The position numbers and the translations under genes are program-made. 13,578 nt of DNA from Schleiferiaceae bacterium (GTDB taxonomy: Bacteria; Bacteroidota; Bacteroidia; Flavobacteriales; Schleiferiaceae), in NCBI GenBank assembly GCA_023260615.1, contig JALQUY010000032.1:1-13578 (forward strand), written 5' to 3'. Positions 1 through 5,798 of this stretch are shown here, piece by piece (the first letter of the stretch is position 1; every line of letters begins with the position of its first letter). Under the pieces are notes generated by a model. It searched no databases, was not told the DNA's origin, and was given only the letters and a program-made list of their open reading frames with translations.

Positions 1-88
1 CTCTCCAGCTCTCTAGCTCTCTAGCTCTCTAGCTCTCTAGCTCTCTAGCTCTCTAGCTCTCTAGCCCTCAAGCCCTCAAGCCCTTCCA
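1..88. repeat. 8-bp tandem repeat array (CTCTCTAG), cut by the left edge
   Basis: About ten to eleven head-to-tail 8-bp units. The first is CTCTCCAG, followed by seven perfect CTCTCTAG copies (9-64), two CCCTCAAG variants (65-80) and a decayed CCCTTCCA unit (81-88). The array stops immediately before the stop codon of the minus-strand dehydrogenase gene (89-91), so it lies directly downstream of that gene. It continues beyond the window by an unknown length. Each unit contains the self-complementary tetramers CTAG and AGCT. The perfect units lie in the middle and degenerate ones at the gene-proximal end, as expected for an array that changes by slippage. There are no spacers, so this is not CRISPR. 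Its function is unknown. Confidence 0.95.
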
Positions 89-1681
89 CTACAAGTAAAA
101 GTCCGTACTCAAAAACTGGCTGCTTCGCTGAGAGAGCACGTCGGTGACCAGCGATTTTTGGTCGCTGGAGGTCGGGAAGGTGACCAGGCTCCGGATGGAG
201 AACGCACGAAGGGCATCGTAGACGGAGAGGGTTCCTTCGGCGGAATCTTTTCGGCCATTAAAGGGGAAAGTATCCGGTCCACGCTGGCATTGAGCATTGA
301 TGTTCACACGGCCCACTTGTTGAACGAAGACATCGACGAGGCGGCCCAGGGCGGCGGGGTTTTGGGTGAACAAGCTGACCTGCTGGCCGTAGGGCGATTC
401 GACACCGTATTGAATGGGCTCTTGAATGTCCTCAAAGGCTACGACGGGGACGACGGGGCCAAATTGCTCTTCGTGGTAGATGCGCATCTCTTTGGTGACG
501 CCTGTCAACAAAGTAGGGGCAAAGAAGGTAGCGTCAAACTGACCGCCCGAAGGGTTGGCGATTTTAGCGCCTTTGGAGAGGGCATCTTGGACCAAACCAT
601 CGAGGTAGGCGGTTTTCCCGTCTTCTGGAAGGGCTGTGATTTTGCTTCCATGTTCCCAAGGAAGGCCCCAGGGGAGGCCTTCGATGCCGGCGGCAAGTTT
701 TTCGACAAAGGCGTCGTGAATGCCCTTTTGGACCCAGAGGATTTTTAGGGCGGTGCAACGCTGCCCGTTAAAGCTGAGGGAGCCGGCGAGGGCCTGGCTG
801 GCCGCCAATTCCAGGTTGGCATCGTCGAGGACGATACCGGGGTTTTTGGCGTCCAAACCCAGCACGGCGCGCAGGCGGTGGGGGTGGGGGTGGAGACGCT
901 TGAGGTCGCTGGCGCCTTTGTGGGTGCCGATGAAGGCCATGGTGTGAATTCGGCCCGTTTCCATGATCGTAGAGACGGTTTCGCGGCCACGCCCCAAAAT
1001 AATATTCACCACCCCTGCGGGGAAACATGTAGCAAAGGCTTCCATGAGGGGTGTGATCAGGAGAACCCCGTATTTGGCGGGCTTGAAGACCACGGTATTG
1101 CCCATGAGCAGGGCGGGGAAGAGGGTGGTAAACGTTTCGTTCAGCGGGTAGTTGTAGGGGCCCATAATGAGGGCTACACCTAGGGGAACGCGTCGAACTT
1201 GAGCGAGAAAGCCGCCTTCTTCGCGGAAGTGTATGGCTTCGCGTTCCATGGCTTTGACGCTCTGGATGGTGTCGCGGAGGTAGTCGACGGTGCGGTCAAA
1301 TTCTTTTTCTGCATCGGGCCGAACCTTGCCAATTTCCCACATGAGCAGGTTGACGACATCTTCGCGAACGGCTACCATGGATTTGATGAAGGCTTCCACC
1401 GCTTCGACACGGGTCGCCATAGAGGCGGAAGGCCAGGCGCCCAAGCCATTGTCAAAGGCCTTTTCGGCGGCGTCTAGGGCAAGGAGGCTGGCGGCGGAGT
1501 CCATTCGGGGAATGGTGCCCAAGCAAACGCGTTGGGGGCCACCCGGGCCGTCCACCATTGAAGGCGAGTATACCTCCATGCTGGGTCCGGTCCAAGGGAC
1601 GAGTTTCCCGTCGAGGACGGTGTGTGGAACATGACTCTGGGCGGGTTGTGCGTCGAGGGTGGTTCGTGGGAATGCTTTCAT
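89..1681 (-). CDS. gapN: GapN-like NADP-dependent glyceraldehyde-3-phosphate dehydrogenase (aldehyde dehydrogenase superfamily)
   Basis: A 530-residue aldehyde dehydrogenase superfamily protein. The family oxidises glyceraldehyde 3-phosphate directly to 3-phosphoglycerate with NADP, bypassing GAPDH/PGK and supplying cytosolic NADPH. Visible motifs are GPYNYPLNE with the oxyanion-hole Asn at 177, the cofactor-site FKPAK with Lys200, FNGQRC with the catalytic Cys309, and QRGPDTFPFNGRKDS near 466-480, which closely resembles the GapN-type C-terminal signature. The usual ELGGK segment carrying the general-base Glu is LGLDAKN (274-280), so the canonical Glu position is Gly and an Asp sits two residues later. 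I chose the ATG at 1679-1681 (MKAF). An upstream in-frame ATG at 1819 would add 46 residues without family character and would overlap ridA. A box-like TATTCTTG lies a few bases upstream. The superfamily is certain; the substrate is inferred, and another aldehyde is possible. Confidence 0.85.
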   Translation of the reverse strand: MKAFPRTTLDAQPAQSHVPHTVLDGKLVPWTGPSMEVYSPSMVDGPGGPQRVCLGTIPRMDSAASLLALDAAEKAFDNGLGAWPSASMATRVEAVEAFIKSMVAVREDVVNLLMWEIGKVRPDAEKEFDRTVDYLRDTIQSVKAMEREAIHFREEGGFLAQVRRVPLGVALIMGPYNYPLNETFTTLFPALLMGNTVVFKPAKYGVLLITPLMEAFATCFPAGVVNIILGRGRETVSTIMETGRIHTMAFIGTHKGASDLKRLHPHPHRLRAVLGLDAKNPGIVLDDANLELAASQALAGSLSFNGQRCTALKILWVQKGIHDAFVEKLAAGIEGLPWGLPWEHGSKITALPEDGKTAYLDGLVQDALSKGAKIANPSGGQFDATFFAPTLLTGVTKEMRIYHEEQFGPVVPVVAFEDIQEPIQYGVESPYGQQVSLFTQNPAALGRLVDVFVQQVGRVNINAQCQRGPDTFPFNGRKDSAEGTLSVYDALRAFSIRSLVTFPTSSDQKSLVTDVLSQRSSQFLSTDFYL

Positions 1682-1723
1682 GTCATCAAGAATACCGAAT
1701 TTGGTGGAAAACTTTAGTGACCC
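1682..1723. promoter_or_regulatory. 42-bp divergent intergenic region between gapN-like gene and ridA
   Basis: The dehydrogenase (minus) and ridA (plus) start codons face away from each other across 42 bp, so any promoters for both must lie here or inside the opposing coding sequence. On the minus strand TATTCTTG (complement of 1687-1694) is a one-mismatch version of the Bacteroidota TAnnTTTG box, five bases from the dehydrogenase ATG. No matching box is seen for ridA, and neither gene has a Shine-Dalgarno sequence. The assignment is inferred. Confidence 0.4.
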
Positions 1724-2107
1724 ATGCGACAGATTATCCACAGCCCCCATGCGCCCGAACCTATAGGTCCCTACAGCCAAGCGGTGCGTGCCGGTGAATT
1801 TTTGTTCATATCTGGCCAAATTGCTTTGGACCCCAAAACGGGAGAATTAAAAATGGCCACACTGGCGGAAGAAGTGCAGCTGGTGCTCAGCAACTTATGT
1901 GCGGTCTTGGAAGCGGCAGGCGCTTCCCCAAAGGACGTGGTTAAGTGCAGTATTTTCCTATCGGATATGGCCCTTTTCGCGCAGGTGAACACCTATTATG
2001 CACAGGTTTTTGGGGCTTCGGCTCCAGCGCGGGAGACGGTGGCGGTGGCGGGATTGCCGAAAGGCGTTCGGGTCGAAATATCTGCCGTGGCCTACCTACC
2101 TTTGTAA
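1724..2107 (+). CDS. ridA: RidA family reactive intermediate/imine deaminase
   Basis: A 127-residue protein of the RidA (YjgF/YER057c/UK114) family, full length for the family. RidA hydrolyses the enamine/imine intermediates released by PLP-dependent dehydratases such as IlvA, giving 2-keto acids and ammonia in the cytosol and protecting PLP enzymes from 2-aminoacrylate. The expected features are present: GPYSQA with Tyr17, FISGQIALDP (28-37), PARETV with the carboxylate-binding Arg103, and VEISAVA with Glu118, matching the E. coli R105/E120 pair. The ATG at 1724 gives the standard N-terminus (MRQIIHSPHAPEPIGPYSQA). It is followed after 26 nt by lpdA on the same strand. It has no recognisable Shine-Dalgarno sequence. 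Confidence 0.96.
   Translation: MRQIIHSPHAPEPIGPYSQAVRAGEFLFISGQIALDPKTGELKMATLAEEVQLVLSNLCAVLEAAGASPKDVVKCSIFLSDMALFAQVNTYYAQVFGASAPARETVAVAGLPKGVRVEISAVAYLPL
2097..2104 (+). promoter_or_regulatory. Candidate -7 box TACCTTTG upstream of lpdA
   Basis: TACCTTTG matches the Bacteroidota -7 consensus TAnnTTTG and lies within the last codons of ridA, 29 nt before the lpdA ATG. The same octamer at the same 29-nt distance precedes thrS. No clear -33 TTTG partner is seen. It would let lpdA be transcribed independently of ridA. The match is seen in the sequence; promoter activity is inferred. Confidence 0.4.
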
Positions 2108-2133
2108 GTATCTAAAAAATTGAACGCTTCACG

Positions 2134-3519
2134 ATGGAATACGATGTGATTGTAGTGGGCTCTGGCCCCGGTGGATATGTGGCTGCGATTCGCGCAAGTC
2201 AGCTCGGTTTGAAAACGGCGATCGTCGAAAAAGAAAATTTGGGCGGTGTCTGCTTGAATTGGGGCTGTATCCCTACCAAGGCCTTGATCAAGAGTGCGCA
2301 AGTATTTGAATACATCCAACACGCGGAAGACTACGGTATTTCGGTGAAGGAAGCCAAGCATGACTTTGGCAAAGTGGTCAAGCGCAGCCGTGATGTGGCC
2401 GACGGCATGAGCAAGGGCATCCAGTTCCTCATGAAGAAGAATAAAATTGACGTGGTCATGGGCTACGGCAAGGTGCTTCCCGGCAAAAAAGTCGAGGTGA
2501 AGGCTGAAGACGGAACAAAGATTTTGTCGGCCAAGCACATCATTTTGGCGACAGGTGGACGTTCGCGTCAGCTGCCTAACCTGCCCCAGGATGGCGAGAA
2601 AATTATCGGATACCGCGAGGCCATGACCTTGGCCAAGCAGCCGAAGTCTATGGTGATCGTAGGTTCGGGCGCGATCGGCGTCGAGTTTGCCTATGTCTAC
2701 CACGCGATGGGCACTAAAGTGACTATCATGGAATTCATGCCCGCCATTGTGCCCAACGAAGATGCGGACGTTTCGCAAGCTTTGGAGCGCCACTTCAAGA
2801 AGAACGGCATGGACATTCACACCAGCACGGAAGTGACCAAGGTGGATACTTCCGGTAAAGGCTGCGTGGTCTCCTACAAGAATGCTCAAGGCGAGCACAC
2901 CTTGGAGTGTGACGTGGTATTGAGCGCTGTGGGTGTAGAAACCAACATTGAAAACATTGGCTTGGAGTCGGTGGGCATTAAAACGGAGAAAGGCCGCGTC
3001 GTGGTGGACGACCTCTACCGCACCAGCGTTCCTGGCTACTACGCCATCGGTGACATCGTGAAGGGCCAGGCTCTGGCGCACGTGGCTTCTGCTGAAGGCA
3101 TCATCTGTGTCGAGGCGATTGCGGGCCACCATCCTGCCGCCTTGGACTACGGCAACATCCCCGGCTGTACCTACTGTTCGCCCGAGATTGCTTCTGTCGG
3201 CATGACGGAGAAAGCAGCCAAAGAAGCTGGATACGATATCAAAGTGGGCAAGTTCCCCTTCAGCGCTTCCGGTAAGGCCTCTGCAGCTGGTGCCAAAGAA
3301 GGCTTTGTAAAGGTCATTTACGACGCCAAGTACGGTGAGCTCCTCGGTGCCCACATGATTGGCGCCAATGTGACGGAAATGATCGCTGAGATTGTCGCGG
3401 CCCGCAAGTTGGAAACCACCGGCATGGATCTGCTCAAGACGGTTCACCCGCACCCCACGATGAGTGAAGCGGTGATGGAAGCGACGGCAGCCGCCTACGA
3501 CGAAGTCATCCACTTGTAA
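2134..3519 (+). CDS. lpdA: Dihydrolipoyl dehydrogenase (E3 of 2-oxo acid dehydrogenase complexes)
   Basis: A 461-residue class I FAD disulfide oxidoreductase. It reoxidises dihydrolipoamide on the E2 lipoyl domain of pyruvate, 2-oxoglutarate or branched-chain dehydrogenase complexes, or on GcvH, passing electrons through FAD to NAD. Seen in order: N-terminal FAD fold VVGSGPGGYVAA (7-18), redox disulfide GGVCLNWGCIPTKAL with Cys40 and Cys45, ATGG at 139-142, NAD-binding VGSGAIGVEFAY (176-187) with Glu200 ending the next strand, FAD motif YAIGD (303-307), and the C-terminal HPHPTMSE with the His440/Glu445 catalytic dyad. There is no N-terminal lipoyl domain. The start fits family length and lies 26 nt after ridA. 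The stop overlaps the ABC ATPase start by one base (TAATG), so the two are probably translationally coupled. No E1 or E2 genes adjoin it, so the complex it serves cannot be told here. Confidence 0.97.
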   Translation: MEYDVIVVGSGPGGYVAAIRASQLGLKTAIVEKENLGGVCLNWGCIPTKALIKSAQVFEYIQHAEDYGISVKEAKHDFGKVVKRSRDVADGMSKGIQFLMKKNKIDVVMGYGKVLPGKKVEVKAEDGTKILSAKHIILATGGRSRQLPNLPQDGEKIIGYREAMTLAKQPKSMVIVGSGAIGVEFAYVYHAMGTKVTIMEFMPAIVPNEDADVSQALERHFKKNGMDIHTSTEVTKVDTSGKGCVVSYKNAQGEHTLECDVVLSAVGVETNIENIGLESVGIKTEKGRVVVDDLYRTSVPGYYAIGDIVKGQALAHVASAEGIICVEAIAGHHPAALDYGNIPGCTYCSPEIASVGMTEKAAKEAGYDIKVGKFPFSASGKASAAGAKEGFVKVIYDAKYGELLGAHMIGANVTEMIAEIVAARKLETTGMDLLKTVHPHPTMSEAVMEATAAAYDEVIHL

Positions 3520-4436
3520 TGGCGATACGCCTTCGTGCCTCGGATGTTCTGCACGGCTTTGAGCGGTTTTTGCTCTCCGTGCCGGACTGGCAGGCCGAAA
3601 GCGGTGAAATTGTGGCCTTGCTCGGACCTTCGGGTTCGGGCAAGAGCACCTTTCTAAACGTTTTGGGGGCTCGAATGGTCCCCGATGAAGGCAAAGTATG
3701 GTACGGCAGCACGCCGCACTTGCGCGTGCCTTTGGTTCCAGGCCATCCACGCATTAAAATGGTGCGTCAGGACTTTGGCCAAATGCCCTACAAAACCGTT
3801 CGGGACAACCTGCTGGAGTATGCCGGCATCCGCAGCGAAGCGGCCGAAGACCGTGCGGTCCGGAAATGGATTCGAACCCTGGATTTGGCGCCTGCTTTGA
3901 CAGAGAAGGCCAAAGGTCTTTCCGGTGGGGAATTGCAGCGCTTAGCTATTGGGCAGGCCTTGATGGGGCGCCCCGGGGTGCTGCTGCTGGACGAACCTTT
4001 CTCCCATTTGGACCCTTACCACAAGCGCCGGTTGCAAGACATGCTGCGCGAATGGCAGGCGCGTTCCAAGGCAACTGTGGTCATGGTGGTACACGATGTT
4101 CGCGATGCCATGGAATGGGCGGACCGCATCGATGTGATGCAAGACGGCAGCATTGTTGAAAGTGGGACCCCTGAATCCATCTACGGCCGCCCCCAAACGC
4201 ACGCCATGGCGCACGCGTTTGGCCGCATCAACGAACGCCCCGTGAAGGAGGTGCCTGCGGCCCTGGCGAAGCATCCGGCCTCCTTTGTGATCGACCAAAC
4301 CTGGTACCTCCGTCCAGAGCACCTTGCCGAGGTGGAGCTCCCAAAAGATGCCAAGCGGGAGCGCGAAGAGCGCAGCGGCGCGGATGCCTTGCAAATTTGG
4401 ACCAGCCCAAGTGGCGCTTGGTTCACCCGGTTGTAA
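3519..4436 (+). CDS. ABC transporter ATP-binding protein, orphan (no adjacent permease)
   Basis: A 305-residue cytosolic ATPase subunit with a complete nucleotide-binding domain: Walker A GPSGSGKST (36-44), Q-loop Gln84 in VRQDFGQMP, signature LSGGELQR (134-141), Walker B VLLLDEP (154-160), D-loop SHLD, and switch His192 in VVHD. The general shape is that of importer ATPases of the polyamine/iron/molybdate type. After about residue 236 there is a 70-residue tail containing YLRPEHL (263-269), reminiscent of the RPE motif in regulatory TOBE-like domains, but too short and diverged to assign. The gene overlaps the lpdA stop by one base. No permease or binding-protein gene lies in the window, so the substrate is unknown. 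All catalytic motifs are intact, so it should hydrolyse ATP with a partner encoded elsewhere. Confidence 0.9.
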   Translation: MAIRLRASDVLHGFERFLLSVPDWQAESGEIVALLGPSGSGKSTFLNVLGARMVPDEGKVWYGSTPHLRVPLVPGHPRIKMVRQDFGQMPYKTVRDNLLEYAGIRSEAAEDRAVRKWIRTLDLAPALTEKAKGLSGGELQRLAIGQALMGRPGVLLLDEPFSHLDPYHKRRLQDMLREWQARSKATVVMVVHDVRDAMEWADRIDVMQDGSIVESGTPESIYGRPQTHAMAHAFGRINERPVKEVPAALAKHPASFVIDQTWYLRPEHLAEVELPKDAKREREERSGADALQIWTSPSGAWFTRL

Positions 4437-4486
4437 ATGCTTAGCACCTTCGTTGGACGTTCAAGCTCAGTCTGAGGTCTAGGCAC

Positions 4487-4515
4487 AAAAAAAGCCGGCC
4501 CTAGTGGACCGGCTT
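4487..4515 (-). terminator. Rho-independent terminator of the thrS-infC-rpmI-rplT operon
   Basis: Read on the minus strand, AAGCCGGTCC and GGGCCGGCTT form a 10-bp stem with one G-U pair around the 4-base loop ACTA, followed directly by a seven-T run (complement of 4487-4493, partly shared with the stem). It lies 23 bases beyond the rplT stop. On the plus strand the hairpin is followed by GGGTAATC rather than a T-run, so it is a weak terminator at best for the convergent ABC ATPase gene. The rest of 4437-4538 shows no gene. Confidence 0.92.
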
Positions 4516-4538
4516 GGGTAATCAGCAATAAACCCGTT

Positions 4539-4883
4539 TTACTTCACTTTGTCAACAACAGCTTTGAACGCCTCAGGGTGGTTCATGGCCAAATCAGCCA
4601 ATACCTTGCGGTTGAGTTCAATGTTGTTGGCGTGCAGCTTGCCCATCAATTGGCTGTAGGAGATACCGTTGATACGGGCTCCAGCGTTGATACGAGCAAT
4701 CCACAAAGCGCGGAAGTTGCGTTTCTTGTTGCGGCGGTCACGGTATGCGTACTGCAGACCCTTTTCCACTGCGTTTTTAGCGACCGTCCATACATTCTTA
4801 CGGCGGCCGAAGTAGCCTTTGGCCATGGCCATCACACGTTTGCGACGGGCACGAGAGGCGACATTGTTTACGGAACGTGGCAT
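4539..4883 (-). CDS. rplT: 50S ribosomal protein L20
   Basis: A 114-residue basic protein with the standard L20 N-terminus (MPRSVNNVASRARRKRVMAM) and core (AKGYFGRRKNVWTVAKNAVE), full length. L20 binds 23S rRNA early in 50S assembly and in several bacteria represses its own operon through an mRNA site. It is the last gene of the operon, 85 nt after rpmI, and is followed by the intrinsic terminator. I could not recognise an L20-binding pseudoknot in the 85-nt spacer by eye. The ATG at 4883 is fixed by family alignment; no Shine-Dalgarno sequence is visible. Confidence 0.98.
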   Translation of the reverse strand: MPRSVNNVASRARRKRVMAMAKGYFGRRKNVWTVAKNAVEKGLQYAYRDRRNKKRNFRALWIARINAGARINGISYSQLMGKLHANNIELNRKVLADLAMNHPEAFKAVVDKVK

Positions 4884-4968
4884 AGTTTACATTGTTTTTG
4901 GCAACGCGGCAGGGGTTAAGCTACTCTTAGGGGCGTTTGCACAGGGTTAATGGATACCAATACAAGGA

Positions 4969-5163
4969 TTACAGAACCAACTGCTCCTTGATGGAGTTTA
5001 CGTCAGCCTTGTGGACCAACGTGGCATGCGTCAAACGACGCTTGCGATCGGTTGCCTTCTTGGTCAGGATGTGACTTTTGTAGGCGTGCTTGCGCTTGAT
5101 TTGTCCAGTGCCGGTCAGCTTGAAGCGCTTCTTTGCGCTGGACTTGGTTTTCATCTTAGGCAT
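4969..5163 (-). CDS. rpmI: 50S ribosomal protein L35
   Basis: A 64-residue, highly basic protein with the L35 hallmark start MPKMKTKSSAKKRFKLTGTG followed by KRKHAYKSHILTKK, matching the whole family length. It is a structural component of the large ribosomal subunit. It lies 32 nt downstream of infC and 85 nt upstream of rplT, the conserved infC-rpmI-rplT order. No strong Shine-Dalgarno sequence is seen. Confidence 0.98.
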   Translation of the reverse strand: MPKMKTKSSAKKRFKLTGTGQIKRKHAYKSHILTKKATDRKRRLTHATLVHKADVNSIKEQLVL

Positions 5164-5195
5164 AATTCCTTCGATTTGGGGTTGCTGATTAGTCT

Positions 5196-5765
5196 TTATT
5201 TCTTTTTAATCGGTGCGATCAAGATGAACATCCGCTTGCCTTCTAGGTGGGGGAGGGCCTCCACTTTGCCGAGGTCGGATACATCTTGAGCCAAACGAAG
5301 GAGAAGCAATTCGCCTTGTTCTTTGTAGATGATCGAGCGTCCTCGGAAGAACACAAAGGATTTCAGCTTAGCGCCTTCTTCCAAAAATTTGCGTGCATGC
5401 TTGAGCTTAAACTCGTAGTCATGGTCGTCCGTTTGGGGGCCAAATCGGATTTCTTTGATGACCACTTTCTGTGCCTTCGCCGCAATCTCCTTTTGCTTTT
5501 TCTTCTGGTCGTACAAGAATTTCTTGTAGTCGATGATCTTACAGACAGGAGGATCTGCGTGTTCCGCAATCATCACCAAATCGAGCTCTTCAGCCTCCGC
5601 TAATGCCATGGCTTCGCGAGATGAAAGGACGACTGGTTCTTGACCTTCGCGAATTAAACGGACTTTAGGTTCGCGAATCGCGTCGTTGATTTTGTGCGGG
5701 TTTTCGGGGACGGTGGGACGGTAAGGGCCCCGGGGACGTCCACCTTTTTTGAAGGGCTGTGCCAG
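5196..5765 (-). CDS. infC: Translation initiation factor IF-3, probable CTG start
   Basis: IF-3 binds the 30S subunit, keeps it apart from 50S and proofreads initiator tRNA and start codon. The protein has the linker-region motif CKIIDYKKFLYDQKKKQKE and the C-domain motifs VKEIRFGPQTDDHDYEFKLK and FLEEGAK. The first ATG (5607-5609) lies inside the N-domain. The open frame upstream encodes the missing conserved part, HKINDAIREPKVRLIREGQE and then PVVLSSREA, so that ATG is not the real start. Between the in-frame TAA at 5781-5783 and that ATG there is no ATG, GTG or TTG. CTG at 5763-5765 gives (M)AQPFKKGGRPRG and 189 residues, typical for IF-3 with an MA start and a basic Gly-rich lead-in. An ATT start (5676-5678) would cut conserved residues. 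Non-AUG infC starts underlie IF-3 autoregulation in E. coli (AUU). The gene identity is near certain; the exact start is inferred. Confidence 0.93.
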   Translation of the reverse strand: MAQPFKKGGRPRGPYRPTVPENPHKINDAIREPKVRLIREGQEPVVLSSREAMALAEAEELDLVMIAEHADPPVCKIIDYKKFLYDQKKKQKEIAAKAQKVVIKEIRFGPQTDDHDYEFKLKHARKFLEEGAKLKSFVFFRGRSIIYKEQGELLLLRLAQDVSDLGKVEALPHLEGKRMFILIAPIKKK

Positions 5766-5780
5766 AGTTTTGTGTTTTAG

Positions 5781-5795
5781 TTACAGTTCAAACAT
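5781..5795 (-). other. Four-codon mini-ORF (MFEL, stop) in frame ahead of infC
   Basis: ATG TTT GAA CTG TAA lies 3 nt after the thrS stop codon and 15 nt before the proposed infC CTG start, in the same reading frame. It may be chance, or it may load ribosomes just upstream of a weak non-AUG start. There is no Shine-Dalgarno sequence or other sign of translation. Confidence 0.2.
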
Positions 5796-5798
5796 GCG

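Noticed and set aside
1..88. CRISPR array or microsatellite within a coding gene
   Set aside because: The units are contiguous 8-mers without spacers and end before the stop codon, so it is a simple intergenic tandem repeat.
158..748. 196-codon plus-strand open frame opposite the GapN-like gene
   Set aside because: It is the reverse complement of conserved dehydrogenase sequence, with no recognisable motifs or promoter.
1682..1819. 46-residue N-terminal extension of the GapN-like gene
   Set aside because: It overlaps ridA in antisense and has no family character; MKAF at 1681 gives a normal length.
2092..3750. 552-codon open frame on the minus strand, antisense to lpdA
   Set aside because: It lies opposite a complete, motif-rich lpdA and the start of the ABC ATPase. 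Its product has no recognisable domain and is rich in His, Arg and Val as expected for a reverse-frame shadow.
4487..4515. Bidirectional terminator also serving the ABC ATPase gene
   Set aside because: On the plus strand the stem is followed by GGGTAATC with no T-run, so only minus-strand termination is well supported.
4884..4968. L20-binding autoregulatory structure in the rpmI-rplT spacer
   Set aside because: I could not find convincing paired stems by eye; it would need covariance-model folding.
5196..5609. infC starting at the internal ATG (137 residues)
   Set aside because: It would delete the conserved start of the N-domain, which is encoded intact upstream in the same frame.
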